Positions 33,907 through 43,072 of a stretch of 64,000 bases of DNA are shown one piece after another. Each line of letters starts with the position of its first letter. The first letter of the stretch is position 1. The DNA lies in NCBI GenBank assembly GCA_038040485.1, contig JBBPIE010000025.1, positions 44,419-108,418 on the forward strand, given 5' to 3'. The notes under the pieces were generated by a model. The model saw only the letters and a list, made by a program, of their open reading frames with translations, made no database searches and was not told the DNA's origin. The DNA comes from Onstottus_B arcticum. GTDB taxonomy: Bacteria > Acidobacteriota > Blastocatellia > UBA7656. The position numbers and the translations under genes are program-made.

Positions 33907-35607
33907 TCACGGGCGCCGAAAGGTAAATGGCTCTGAGCGCAATCCGTCTCGGTTCACAACAACAACTGAAAAGTCTTGGGCGCGAGGAAAGTCCTTCTTG
34001 CCAAGGTTAATGATGATCTTATGACCCGGATCGTCTGCCCTTCGATTCGCTAGACCTAAATCTACGCCGTTGATCTGGATATGCGTACCTGTCAGAAAGT
34101 TCTTCCCGCTGACAATTGTGCGGCTCTCCTTGATTGATACACTACTAACCACCGGGCCTGTGCTAATCCCGACCAGGTTAATCTTGTTGGTCCCGGTGCC
34201 GAAGGCGAGCAGGTTAAGCGGTTCTACCAGATGTATGGATAGTAAGCGCTTATCATCAATAAGCTCATCATTGACTATCTCACCAGTAATGGTGTCGATG
34301 GTGAACAGCCGGCCATTCCCAGATGCTACAAACGCAAGCGCACCTGTCTTTGATACGACCACGTTATTAAAAGGAAACAATCCATTCATAACGGAGCTTT
34401 CCGGACTGAATTCGGGCAACTCAACTTGAGCCGTGAGAGTCAACGCGCCCTCGGCAGTCAGGTTGAGAATATCAGTCTCTCTGAATCCCCCCAATACTAG
34501 CGAAATGGTTCCATTTCGCTTCTGTGTAAGCCTGGCTTTCATCGGGACGAATAGCGTACTTGTTGGTCTGTGGAAGACTAAATCATTCGAAAAGGGAAAT
34601 AGTTTTGCATTCACCAGGAACGTACGCGCCTTCTTCAGCTCAAGGTCGTACACAACGTAGTTGTTGACGCCGCTCTTTGCAGTTAGGGGTGAATAACCCG
34701 CATGCGCAATCAAAAAGCCCCCATTCTGGCTCATGTCCACACCCTCTCCCCCATCAAAGTCGGCCGCGATACTTGATTCGACCTCAAGCCGATTACTCGC
34801 GGGCGTAAACACATAGGCTATGCCACCAGAAAGGGCGATGAGCTGATTTCGCACTTCGTTAAAGAATAGTGACCCGGAAGTGTCGGTGAAGGATAACGCA
34901 AATGTGTCAACCATCGAACCATCTTCTGCCCGCACCAGGGCAAGGCGAAGCGCTCTCGGAGAAGACGCGGTCGGCTGCGGCGGCGCCCGCCCGCGAAAGC
35001 GCAAGGCGCCACACAGCAATGCGATGGACTGCCGCGGCTGATTGGCGGTGATCCCTGATTCAGTGTCTAACCGGTCTCCACGGGAGAGCAATGACGATTG
35101 TGGGGCGGGGTCATCATAAATGAAATATATGCGTGAACCGTCATCATTGAATGTTAGAGCAGGGCCGGCTGGAAAGACCGAGGGCACGGAAAACTGACTC
35201 AACCAAAGTTTGCGCAAGTGGCCCTCTCGGTCGGAACTGAGCGCCAACACCTTCGGTATGCCAGTGGAATCGGCCCCAAAGACCACGACGAGCCCAGCTT
35301 CAGCATGCACCTTCATCGCAATCAAAAAGTTGCCTATCCCAAAATCTGGCGCCAGGTCAAACTCGTCAACTACCCTGCTCTCAGTTGGCGAGAAGGAAAA
35401 CAGCACTGCCGCCCGGCCGGCGTTTGTATAGACAAGCGTAAACCCTACTTGGCCATCGTGTGCGAAGGCGATATCCCCCGGCCATACGGTCACTTCTCCA
35501 TCGCTTCTTGGGAATGTGATTTCTCGCCGGTCGGCCCTGGCCGTAACGCTGGCTAGGGCGAAGAATATCATTGCTATCAGAATCCGAGCGATAGAATGTG
35601 TGGGCAT
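33907..35607 (-). CDS. Secreted beta-propeller-like protein with C-terminal IPT/TIG-like domain
   Basis: A 566-residue protein starting at the ATG at 35607, which has AAAGGA upstream. Signal peptide: RILIAMIFFALASVTARA. The body is a series of beta-strand repeats (GQVGFTLVYTNAGRAAVLFSF, KTGALAFVASGNGRLFTIDTITGEIV) like WD/NHL-type propellers. The last ~85 residues (GPVVSSVSIKESRTIVSGKNFLTGTHIQINGVDLG...FSVVVVNRDGLRSEPFTF) match an IPT/TIG Ig-like domain. Likely a surface or secreted binding protein. It is transcribed after another secreted protein gene on the same strand. Confidence 0.7.
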   Translation of the reverse strand: MPTHSIARILIAMIFFALASVTARADRREITFPRSDGEVTVWPGDIAFAHDGQVGFTLVYTNAGRAAVLFSFSPTESRVVDEFDLAPDFGIGNFLIAMKVHAEAGLVVVFGADSTGIPKVLALSSDREGHLRKLWLSQFSVPSVFPAGPALTFNDDGSRIYFIYDDPAPQSSLLSRGDRLDTESGITANQPRQSIALLCGALRFRGRAPPQPTASSPRALRLALVRAEDGSMVDTFALSFTDTSGSLFFNEVRNQLIALSGGIAYVFTPASNRLEVESSIAADFDGGEGVDMSQNGGFLIAHAGYSPLTAKSGVNNYVVYDLELKKARTFLVNAKLFPFSNDLVFHRPTSTLFVPMKARLTQKRNGTISLVLGGFRETDILNLTAEGALTLTAQVELPEFSPESSVMNGLFPFNNVVVSKTGALAFVASGNGRLFTIDTITGEIVNDELIDDKRLLSIHLVEPLNLLAFGTGTNKINLVGISTGPVVSSVSIKESRTIVSGKNFLTGTHIQINGVDLGLANRRADDPGHKIIINLGKKDFPRAQDFSVVVVNRDGLRSEPFTFRRP

Positions 35608-35720
35608 CTGCGATCCTTTCACAACCCCACTGACCATCGAGCGGTCGACTCTATGAGCGACCGGCTCTAATGATCAATGGGGCTCGTTCTTATTCGTGAC
35701 GGTCTTTCTCCAAATAAGAA

Positions 35721-36272
35721 TCATCCATCAGATAAAGTGACAAGCTCTTCCGTAAGGTCAATCGTTACCCCTTCCACCAGATTTGCTTGCCCAAACGGCA
35801 ACTGGGCCCTCGTCCTTCGCGGATCCGGCTGTGCGCTGGTAAAAAAGTCCTGCTGGTATTTCACCCTAAAGCCGAACACTACATCATCGAAACGGTTTAC
35901 AGCTACGACCGTAAAGGTCGTGTCAAAACACCCGCCGGATGGTGTCGCCTCTTCAATGTTCGAGGATTGTGTCGGGCGAAATATGTACCTGTCCGCGTTG
36001 TCTGGACAGATGTCAAAGCTGCAGTTCATCGCGTGGCGACCGGTGTTCAGGCGGAGCCTGATGTCGTAAACCCGGTCACCGCGTTTTATAATGGTGGCGC
36101 TTGAAAGCACCTGCTGAATAGTGAGGTCTGTCGAGTTGCGGCACTCCTGCGCCCTGGCGATTTGCGTGCCCAAAGGCATCAACAACCCTCCAACTGCAAC
36201 TGCTAAGACCAGCAGCCTTCCAAACAGATTTCTCGAATTGCGTTGCCTGTCAGCATTGTGTAGATTGAACAT
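35721..36272 (-). CDS. Small secreted hypothetical protein
   Basis: A 183-residue protein starting at the ATG at 36272, preceded by AAAGGAG at eight bases. Signal peptide: SRNLFGRLLVLAVAVGGLLMPLGTQIARAQ. The mature part contains four Cys (ECRN, NCSFDIC, GGCFD) and strands such as VYDIRLRLNTG and FTVVAVNRFDDVVFGFRVKYQQDFF. No family is recognised. It is 113 bases upstream of the propeller-like gene on the same strand, so they may be co-expressed. Confidence 0.7.
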   Translation of the reverse strand: MFNLHNADRQRNSRNLFGRLLVLAVAVGGLLMPLGTQIARAQECRNSTDLTIQQVLSSATIIKRGDRVYDIRLRLNTGRHAMNCSFDICPDNADRYIFRPTQSSNIEEATPSGGCFDTTFTVVAVNRFDDVVFGFRVKYQQDFFTSAQPDPRRTRAQLPFGQANLVEGVTIDLTEELVTLSDG

Positions 36273-36687
36273 ACAGCACACTCCTTTCTTGGGTGTTGTG
36301 TTGGGGGCAAGACAGACTTCGGTTTTGTAGGCTGAGCTGTCTTGCCTTGTTATTCTTAGGGACGGTTTAAGGCATTGGCACCTACCAATTGTTTCGCGGA
36401 GCTTTTCCGCGCTGGTGAGGCCCATCAATTCTCTTTGTCGGTTATCGACAACGACTCTGTTGGTTTGTCTCTGATTACTTCATGTTTCCGGGACTTGCCG
36501 AGGCCACCGTATCACCAATGAAATGACTTGTCAAATTAAAGGAAGGGTCAACAATTATGAGCACCGCCTTGTGCCCGTCCATAAGATACAGTACGCTTTC
36601 GTCCGGATGAGTAAAGCATCCTTCAGTTGAGTAGCGAGCCTCTTGCACGTTACCGACTACAGTTGCTTCCACGTTCATCTTATCCAG
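36273..36687. other. Divergent intergenic region
   Basis: 415 bases between two divergent genes. A 67-codon minus-strand frame (36475-36678) has weak protein character (YLMDGHKAVLIIVDPSFNL) but overlaps the likely leader of the FHA-protease gene, so I do not call it. No clear promoter boxes were identified. Confidence 0.35.
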
Positions 36688-37866
36688 ATGCGTGCCACCT
36701 TCACCTACCAGATCGGGCCCAACAAAGGCGAACGCGCCAGCTTCGATGGCAGTCTGATCTCGATCGGGCGCGCATCCAGCAACGCTCTGAGCGTCGGCGA
36801 GAACGAGCGCCGCGTTTCATCACATCACGCACAAGTCTCACGCCGCGGCGATCAGTATGTTTTGGTGGACCTTGGCTCGACTAACGGAACGATGGTCAAC
36901 GGACGCCGGGTCATAGCGACCGAGATTCATCACGACGACTTGATCGAGTTTGGCGCGGGCGGCCCGCTTGTCAGGTTCGCAATTGAAAGCGACTCGGATG
37001 AACAACCGACTGCGGCGGTGTTACGGAGCTCTGGGCGGCAAGCGGACAAGTTCCGGCGAATGACCGGCGACGCCAGTGACTCTCGCCAGAACCGCAGCAA
37101 TCACCGAAACAACGTCGCGTTGATGCTCGCTCTTGTAGCCGCGATGTCGATCGGCGCAGTAGCCGGCATACTCGCTTCTTCATCGATTCGAGTGCGCGAC
37201 AACGAGATGAGCTTCGCTGAACTTGCCGAGCTTAGCAGCCCGGCGGTTGTCCTGGTGCGCGTTGAGTTTGAGACGCTCGACCGAAACGGGCAGCCGGTGA
37301 CCAGGGAGGCCAGGATCGGCTCGGGTTTTGTGATCACTGCGGATGGGTTGATCGTTACCAATCGCCATCTGGTTCGCGCCTGGGAATACGACGCGTCAAT
37401 TATCTCCGGCCGCACGACAAAGATAGAAGTCGTCTTGAGCGGCCGGACGCGAGACGAAGCCATCACCGCCGAGGTTTCCAAACTCTCCCTCGGCAAGCAT
37501 CCTGATGTAGCCATTCTCAGAATCGACCGCACCGGACTGCCGGCTGTCCGGCGCGTGGAGGACCAGATAGATCGAATAAACCAGGGCGACGAAGTAGCAG
37601 TCATTGGCTATCCGCTTGGACTGGACTTGCTGGCCCTGACCAGCGACACTCGCATCGAGCCCTCGCTGACAACCGGGATCGTCAGCCGGGTGGGCCACGA
37701 CGCAATCCAACTCAGCCTCCGTGCTAATCACGGCAACAGCGGAGGCCCGGCGCTCAATCGCCGAGGCGAGGTCATCGGTATCGTTACCGGGAACGTCGGA
37801 GCCGCGCCCGATATCACGCTGTGCACACCGATCAGCGCGGCACTCGAGTTGATGAGGACTAACTAA
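36688..37866 (+). CDS. FHA domain, membrane segment and HtrA-like trypsin-type protease
   Basis: A 392-residue protein with start at ATG 36688, where homology begins. Residues ~3-90 are an FHA phosphothreonine-binding domain (ISIGRASSN...SSHHAQV...VLVDLGSTNGTMVNGRRV). One membrane segment lies at ~146-166 (VALMLALVAAMSIGAVAGIL). The rest is an S1C serine protease: GSGFVITADGLIVTNRHLV (catalytic His), HPDVAILRID (Asp), and RANHGNSGGPALNRRGEVIGI (Ser). The cytoplasmic FHA domain would sense phosphorylated proteins while the protease acts outside. No PDZ domain is present. Confidence 0.88.
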   Translation: MRATFTYQIGPNKGERASFDGSLISIGRASSNALSVGENERRVSSHHAQVSRRGDQYVLVDLGSTNGTMVNGRRVIATEIHHDDLIEFGAGGPLVRFAIESDSDEQPTAAVLRSSGRQADKFRRMTGDASDSRQNRSNHRNNVALMLALVAAMSIGAVAGILASSSIRVRDNEMSFAELAELSSPAVVLVRVEFETLDRNGQPVTREARIGSGFVITADGLIVTNRHLVRAWEYDASIISGRTTKIEVVLSGRTRDEAITAEVSKLSLGKHPDVAILRIDRTGLPAVRRVEDQIDRINQGDEVAVIGYPLGLDLLALTSDTRIEPSLTTGIVSRVGHDAIQLSLRANHGNSGGPALNRRGEVIGIVTGNVGAAPDITLCTPISAALELMRTN

Positions 37867-37878
37867 CCGAGGAATCTC

Positions 37879-39090
37879 ATGTCGGATCAGACGCTGCAAG
37901 CCAGACACAAGAAGGCTTATGAGAGATTTCAACCACCCAGGCGAGTGTTATTGGGTCCGGGGCCGAGCCCGGTGGATGACCGCGTGCTTGCTGCGATGTC
38001 GGCGCCCGTGCTCGGACATCTCGACCCACTATTCCTTCGCTGCATGGACGATATTCAGGAACTGCTGCGGTACGTCTTCGAGACCGAGAACCGTTTGACG
38101 GTCCCGATCTCGGCTACCGGGAGCGCAGGCATGGAAGCCGCATTGGTCAACGTCATCGAGCCAGGCGACGAAGTCGTCGTCTGCATCCACGGAGTCTTCG
38201 GCGAACGGATGTACGACATCGTCGGAAGAGCAGGCGGCAAACCGATTCCAGTTCGAGCCGAGTGGGGCACAGCGATTGGCCGGGGCGATATCGAGGCCGC
38301 TCTCGAGTCGTGCAAACCGCGAGCGCTTGCGATCGTCCACGCCGAGACTTCGACCGGAGTGTTGCAAGACCTCACCGGACTCTCCGATCTCGCGCATCAA
38401 CACGGCGGTCTGTTGATAGTCGACGCGGTCACTTCGCTGGGCGGTCACCCGGTCGCCGTCGATCGCAACGGGATCGATGTTTGTTACTCCGGCACTCAGA
38501 AGTGTTTGGGGGCGCCGCCCGGCCTTGCGCCGATAACGTTTTCAGAGCGCGCGCTTGAAGTAATTCGAGCCCGCCGCTCAAAAGTGCAGAGTTGGTATCT
38601 GGATGTGAGCATGGTCGAGAAGTATTGGGGCAGCGAGCGAACCTATCACCACACCGCGCCGATCTCGATGAACTATGCTTTGCGGGAGGCGTTGCGGCTC
38701 GTGCACGAAGAGGGCCTTGAAGCGCGGTGGCGTCGCCACGAGCTGAATCATCGGGCGCTTGTAGCCGGCGTCGAGGCGATGGGGCTTGCAATGAACGTCG
38801 CGGCGGGCCAAAGGCTTTGGAGCTTAAACGCCGTGTGCGTCCCGGAAGGCGTGGACGATTCCAGGGTGCGCGCTCGATTGATCGAGGACTCGAACATCGA
38901 GATAGGCGGCGGGCTCGGGCCGTTGAAGGGCCGAATCTGGCGGATCGGGCTCATGGGTTCAGGAAGCACAAGAGAGAATGTGCTGCTTGTGCTCGCGGCT
39001 CTCCATCGCGCGCTTAAGCAGGAAGGGTTCTCGTGCGCGTCGGGAGTGGATGCCGCGGAGCACTTCTATTCATCGAGCCAGTCAAACTAG
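37879..39090 (+). CDS. Class V aminotransferase (alanine-glyoxylate/serine type)
   Basis: A 403-residue PLP enzyme: LLGPGPSPVDDRVLAAMSAPVLGHLDP at the start, ATGSAGMEAALVNVIEPGD, AIVHAETSTGVLQDL, LLIVDAVTSLGGHPV (Asp that contacts the PLP ring), CYSGTQKCLGAPPGLAPI with the Schiff-base Lys, and WRIGLMGSGSTRENVL near the end. The family converts glyoxylate or hydroxypyruvate with alanine or serine. The exact amino donor is uncertain. It starts 12 bases after the FHA-protease gene and precedes the VOC gene. Confidence 0.9.
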   Translation: MSDQTLQARHKKAYERFQPPRRVLLGPGPSPVDDRVLAAMSAPVLGHLDPLFLRCMDDIQELLRYVFETENRLTVPISATGSAGMEAALVNVIEPGDEVVVCIHGVFGERMYDIVGRAGGKPIPVRAEWGTAIGRGDIEAALESCKPRALAIVHAETSTGVLQDLTGLSDLAHQHGGLLIVDAVTSLGGHPVAVDRNGIDVCYSGTQKCLGAPPGLAPITFSERALEVIRARRSKVQSWYLDVSMVEKYWGSERTYHHTAPISMNYALREALRLVHEEGLEARWRRHELNHRALVAGVEAMGLAMNVAAGQRLWSLNAVCVPEGVDDSRVRARLIEDSNIEIGGGLGPLKGRIWRIGLMGSGSTRENVLLVLAALHRALKQEGFSCASGVDAAEHFYSSSQSN

Positions 39091-39154
39091 AGCGAGGCGC
39101 TTTCCTGCTGCTATACTCTCGATGCGCAGGTTCAGCGCGGCCAAAATAGCAACG

Positions 39155-39544
39155 ATGGCAATAGAAATCATCGAAATCAATCACATACAAATAACCGTCC
39201 CGCGAATGGCGGAGGAAGACTCGAAGCGCTTTTATCGCGACCTGCTCGGGCTCGAAGAAATCGCGAAGCCCGGCTACTTGAAGGCCCTAGGCGGCGCGTG
39301 GTTTCGGCGGGGCTCCGTCGAAGTCCATCTCTCGGTCGAAGACGTGGCGGCCGAGAATAACGAGAGCCGCCGGCACATCTGCTATCTCGTAGCCGATCTC
39401 GCGGAGTCCGAGACACGATTGAGAAACGCAGGCGTCGAGATCATTCCTGACGACCGGCCAATCGCAGGATGGAAACGGTTCTACCTGCGCGACCCCGGCG
39501 CGAATAAGATTGAAATTGCTCAGCGAGTGGAGAGCGCGCAATGA
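39155..39544 (+). CDS. VOC family protein (glyoxalase/dioxygenase fold)
   Basis: A 129-residue protein of the vicinal oxygen chelate fold: IIEINHIQITVPRMAEEDSKRFYRDLLGLEEI, VEVHLSVED, RRHICYLVADLAESETRLRNAGVEI, and FYLRDPGANKIEIAQ. His and Glu residues at the usual metal positions are present. The ATG at 39155 gives the standard length. The overlap of its TGA with the ppk ATG (ATGA) shows coupling. Substrate is unknown. Confidence 0.87.
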   Translation: MAIEIIEINHIQITVPRMAEEDSKRFYRDLLGLEEIAKPGYLKALGGAWFRRGSVEVHLSVEDVAAENNESRRHICYLVADLAESETRLRNAGVEIIPDDRPIAGWKRFYLRDPGANKIEIAQRVESAQ

Positions 39545-41673
39545 CAGATGCACTTAAGCAACGGAGAGACGAGGGCGGCCAGCCGCGCAACATCACGCTG
39601 CCTCCGACCCTGTTTTTGAACCGGCAACTCCTCTTCAATCGCGAAGTGAGCTGGCTGGAGTTCAACAGCCGCGTCCTCGAAGAAGCGCTTGACCGCTCGC
39701 ACCCGCTGCTGGAACGAGTGAAGTTCATCTCGATCTTCTCTACAAACCTGGACGAGTTTTTTATGATTCGGGTTTCGGGGCTGAAGGAGCAGGTCGAGGA
39801 AGGCGTCACCGAGCTTTCGCTGGACGGGATGTCGCCTCCGGCTCAGCTCAAGCTGATCAACGAACGGCTGCGCCCGCTGCTCGACGGCCAGATGAAGTGT
39901 TTGAACAACGACCTCCTCCCGGAGCTTACGGCCGCAGCGATAATCCTCACGCCTTACCGGGCGCTTTCGGATCGAGAGCGCCGCGTGCTCAACGCCTACT
40001 TCATGGACAACGTATTTCCCGTGCTCACGCCGCAGGCCGTCGATCCGGGTCATCCGTTTCCCTACATTTCGAATCTGAGCCTCAACGTCGGCGTAATGAT
40101 CGAACCGGAAGCCGGCGACGCCGGGCAAACAGCCTTCGGCGGTTCGCGATTCGCGCGGGTAAAGGTTCCGCCTCTGGTGCCTCGCCTTGTGCCGATCGCC
40201 GATTCCACCAACTCATTCATCCTGCTCGAAGAACTCATCGCCGCCAATGTAGACGTACTGTTTCCGGGTATGCGTGTGGGCGATCATCACGTGTTTCGGG
40301 TGACCCGCGACGCAGACATCGAGATCCGGGAAGACGAAGCGAATGATTTGCTGCGAACAGTCGAACAGGAGGTTCGCAAGCGCAGGTTCGGCACAGCGGT
40401 GCGGCTCGAAGTCAGCTCGTCGATGCCGGGCGAGATGGTGCGCTATCTTGCGAGTTCGCTGAAGCTGAAAGCTGAAGACGTTTACGCAATCGACGGCCCT
40501 TTGAACCTGCCGGACTTGATGGCTCTTTACAAGCTCGACAGGCCGGAGCTGAAAGACAAACCGCTTGTCGCATCGGCTCCGGCGGCCCTGCGCACAGGTG
40601 ACTCGATCTTCGACGTGATTACACGTCAGGACGTCCTCGTGCATCATCCGTACGATTCCTTTTCGTCGGTGGCCGAGTTTATCAACACGGCCGCTGTTGA
40701 TCCGGATGTGCTCGCGATCAAGATGACACTCTATCGGACGGGACCGGACTCGCCGATCGTCAAATCCTTGATGGAAGCAAGCGAGCGAGGCAAGCAAGTA
40801 GCGGTGCTGGTCGAGCTCAAGGCCCGCTTCGACGAGGAGAACAACATCGAGTGGGCGAGACGGCTCGAGCGAGCGGGCGTTCACGTTGTCTACGGACTGC
40901 TGGGCTTGAAGACGCATTGCAAGCTTGCGCTGGTCGTGCGGCGCGAGGCGGGAACGCTCCAGCGATACCTGCACATCGGGACCGGGAACTACAACCCGTC
41001 GACCGCGCGAATCTACACCGATCTCGGTTTGTTCACTTCGAACGACCAGATCGGATCGGATGCTTCTGAGTTGTTCAACTATCTGACCGGGTTCTCGCGG
41101 CAAACTCACTACCGGAAATTGCTTGTTGCGCCTGTCAATCTGCGCGAGCAAACAAGCGCGCTTATCGAACGCGAGATCGAACATCAAAAGGCAGGACGGC
41201 CGGCGCGCATAATCGTAAAGCTCAACAGCCTGACCGACACCAAACTGATTCGCGAACTCTACGGAGCATCGCAAGAGGGAGTCACAATAGATCTGATTGT
41301 GCGCGGCGTGTGTTCGCTGCGGCCCGGCGTGCCCGGTCTCTCGGACAAGATTACGGTTCGAAGCATCGTCGGGCGATTTCTCGAACACAGCCGTATCTAT
41401 TACTTCGAGAACGGCGGCGATGCGGTTGTCTACATCGGAAGCGCGGACTGGATGCAGAGAAACCTCGATCGGCGCGTCGAGCTTGTTACTCCCATCGAAG
41501 ACCCGCGGCTAAAGAAGCGGTTGAAAGAAGAGATTCTCGACGTGTGCTTGCGCGATAACGTAAAGGCGCGCGTGCTGCTTCCCGATGGGACCTACGAGCG
41601 CGTTGTCGCCGTTGAAGGCGACGAGAGAGTTGACACTCAGGGTCAGTCCTTGAGTTCCTACTCCTCGATTTAA
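39541..41673 (+). CDS. ppk1: Polyphosphate kinase 1
   Basis: A 710-residue PPK1 of full length. N-terminal: FLNRQLLFNREVSWLEFNSRVLEEALD. The phospho-acceptor His is His478 in RYLHIGTGNYNPSTARIYTDLGLFTS. The second conserved region is RFLEHSRIYYFENGGDAVVYIGSADWMQRNLDRRVE, and RTGPDSPIVKSLMEAS contacts the nucleotide. It reversibly polymerises the gamma-phosphate of ATP into polyphosphate. Translation is coupled to the VOC gene by ATGA overlap. Confidence 0.97.
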   Translation: MTDALKQRRDEGGQPRNITLPPTLFLNRQLLFNREVSWLEFNSRVLEEALDRSHPLLERVKFISIFSTNLDEFFMIRVSGLKEQVEEGVTELSLDGMSPPAQLKLINERLRPLLDGQMKCLNNDLLPELTAAAIILTPYRALSDRERRVLNAYFMDNVFPVLTPQAVDPGHPFPYISNLSLNVGVMIEPEAGDAGQTAFGGSRFARVKVPPLVPRLVPIADSTNSFILLEELIAANVDVLFPGMRVGDHHVFRVTRDADIEIREDEANDLLRTVEQEVRKRRFGTAVRLEVSSSMPGEMVRYLASSLKLKAEDVYAIDGPLNLPDLMALYKLDRPELKDKPLVASAPAALRTGDSIFDVITRQDVLVHHPYDSFSSVAEFINTAAVDPDVLAIKMTLYRTGPDSPIVKSLMEASERGKQVAVLVELKARFDEENNIEWARRLERAGVHVVYGLLGLKTHCKLALVVRREAGTLQRYLHIGTGNYNPSTARIYTDLGLFTSNDQIGSDASELFNYLTGFSRQTHYRKLLVAPVNLREQTSALIEREIEHQKAGRPARIIVKLNSLTDTKLIRELYGASQEGVTIDLIVRGVCSLRPGVPGLSDKITVRSIVGRFLEHSRIYYFENGGDAVVYIGSADWMQRNLDRRVELVTPIEDPRLKKRLKEEILDVCLRDNVKARVLLPDGTYERVVAVEGDERVDTQGQSLSSYSSI

Positions 41674-41702
41674 CGTTTGGTGCGTTCGCTGCCATGGCCT
41701 TG

Positions 41703-41828
41703 GTCCTTAGTCATTTGTCCTTAGTCATTTGTCCTCTATCATTTGTTCTTAGGAAAGAATTCGCATAATCGGCACCGGACTAGGGACCGAAGGCTGACCA
41801 AGGACAAAGGACCAGTGACCAATGACCG
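41703..41828. repeat. Paired heptanucleotide repeat arrays (inverted)
   Basis: Left array 41703-41751: seven back-to-back heptads, mostly alternating GTCCTTA and GTCATTT with variants. Right array ~41793-41827: heptads of the form CTGACCA, AGGACAA, AGGACCA, GTGACCA. The right-hand units are roughly the reverse complement of the left-hand ones, so the transcript can fold back. The right array runs into the thpR gene, whose likely GTG start (41815) is itself part of a heptad. Confidence 0.75.
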
Positions 41829-42393
41829 CTCAGGCTCTATCCGCACATTTATCTGCATCGAAGTCCCGGAATCCGTCAAGGAACGCATTGGGAGGTTGCA
41901 GCAAACGCTCGCGAGGCACGACGCGAAGATAAGCTGGGTTAAACCTTCCAACATTCATTTGACGCTGAAGTTCCTGGGAGATGTTGCGGCCGCGCGAATT
42001 CCGGCTGTGTGCTCCGCGGTCGAGCGCGCCGCGCGACTCAGCGGGGCTTTCGAGATCGAGGTCGGCGGGGCGGGGTGTTTTCCTTCTGCGAAGAGCCCGG
42101 GTGTGTTCTGGGTTGGATTGACCGCAGTCCCGGACTTGCTCTCGCAGTTGCACGTCTTGATTGAAGAGGAACTTGCTAGCGAAGATTTCCCGCGTGAAGC
42201 TCGAAGGTTCTCGCCGCATCTGACGATCGGGCGTGTTCGCTTGCCAAAGAACGCTAACCAAGTTGCCGAAGCCTTGATCGCAACGGACTTTGAGCCTGAG
42301 ACCTTTCGGGCGACCGAGGTGATAGTGATGCGAAGTGAGCTCAAGCCGACCGGCTCAATTTATACACCTCAAGTGATCATAGAGCTGAAATAA
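41815..42393 (+). CDS. thpR: RNA 2',3'-cyclic phosphodiesterase
   Basis: A 192-residue 2H phosphoesterase: RTFICIEVPESVKERIGRLQQTL at the start and the two catalytic HxT motifs HLTLKFLGDV and HLTIGRVRL. The reaction opens 2',3'-cyclic phosphates in RNA (earlier named 2'-5' RNA ligase). The start is uncertain: the GTG at 41815 lies in a heptad repeat, and homology begins at RTFICI a few codons later. No ATG in frame is well placed. Confidence 0.9.
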   Translation: MTNDRSGSIRTFICIEVPESVKERIGRLQQTLARHDAKISWVKPSNIHLTLKFLGDVAAARIPAVCSAVERAARLSGAFEIEVGGAGCFPSAKSPGVFWVGLTAVPDLLSQLHVLIEEELASEDFPREARRFSPHLTIGRVRLPKNANQVAEALIATDFEPETFRATEVIVMRSELKPTGSIYTPQVIIELK

Positions 42394-42424
42394 TCATCCA
42401 CCCTTGTGCAGAGATTAGTAGGAA

Positions 42425-43072
42425 TTACTCGGAAAGCTCGGGCACTCGACACTCGCGATCAACGAAGGTAATGACCATAGCTCCGTGTCGTTTTATGGCT
42501 TCAGAACCCATATATTGAGGGCCACGTATACAGCGTGAGCTACTTAAGTAATCAAATATTCTGTCCATGGCGTAGTTAGGAACCACCTGACCTTGTTCCT
42601 CTAGCTTAGTAAGAATTTCTTTGCTGTCAATTGCCTTATTGCCTGATCGCCACATCTTAACAATGATTGGCCACATTTCCCTTAGTAGCGGTGCATCTAC
42701 TTGAATCTTAGAAGTGATTAAATAGACTATATCTACCTTGATTCCGTAAAACTTGTATTCAGTAAGTCTGCGAAGATCGTGTTCAACTTTGTTGTGCTTT
42801 TGAATGTCTTTAACTCTTGGATCATACACATCCAATATCGCAATTTTTGAAATAGATAAAAACTCCTCGGAGGTAAGCGCATTCTGGAGTTTACTAGATA
42901 AGTAGTCGAGAGCTTTCTTATTATCTTCACCAATCCAAGTAGCAGCTACCACTAGATCCCACCTATCCTCTAACTCTTCATCAGTAGAGAATAGTGCAAA
43001 AAGGTCAAACGGGCCTTTCTCGGCTGCAATAGCTGACTCAACTGGAATAAGTTTTTGTACTAGCTCGTTCAT
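42425..43072 (-). CDS. Unknown protein coupled to a HEPN gene, AT-rich island
   Basis: A 215-residue soluble protein without a family I recognise. Features: FDLFALFSTDEELEDRWDLVVAATWIGEDNKKALDYLSSKL, KIAILDVYDPRVKDIQ, LRRLTEYKFYGIKVDIVYLITSKIQVD and a C-terminal region that may be winged-helix (AIDSKEILTKLEEQGQVVPNYAMDRIFDYLSSSRCI). Its ATG overlaps the stop of the upstream HEPN gene by four bases. Lines 42721 and 42841 of the sequence are about one-third G+C, far below the neighbours, which suggests recent transfer. A defence or toxin-antitoxin role is possible but unproven. Confidence 0.75.
   Translation of the reverse strand: MNELVQKLIPVESAIAAEKGPFDLFALFSTDEELEDRWDLVVAATWIGEDNKKALDYLSSKLQNALTSEEFLSISKIAILDVYDPRVKDIQKHNKVEHDLRRLTEYKFYGIKVDIVYLITSKIQVDAPLLREMWPIIVKMWRSGNKAIDSKEILTKLEEQGQVVPNYAMDRIFDYLSSSRCIRGPQYMGSEAIKRHGAMVITFVDRECRVPELSE

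Noticed and set aside
36475..36678. A 67-codon minus-strand gene divergent from the FHA-protease.
   Set aside because: No ribosome binding site or family, and it overlaps the leader of the other gene.
40213..41388. Long minus-strand open frame (391 codons) opposite ppk1.
   Set aside because: Antisense to catalytic regions of ppk1; no coding features.
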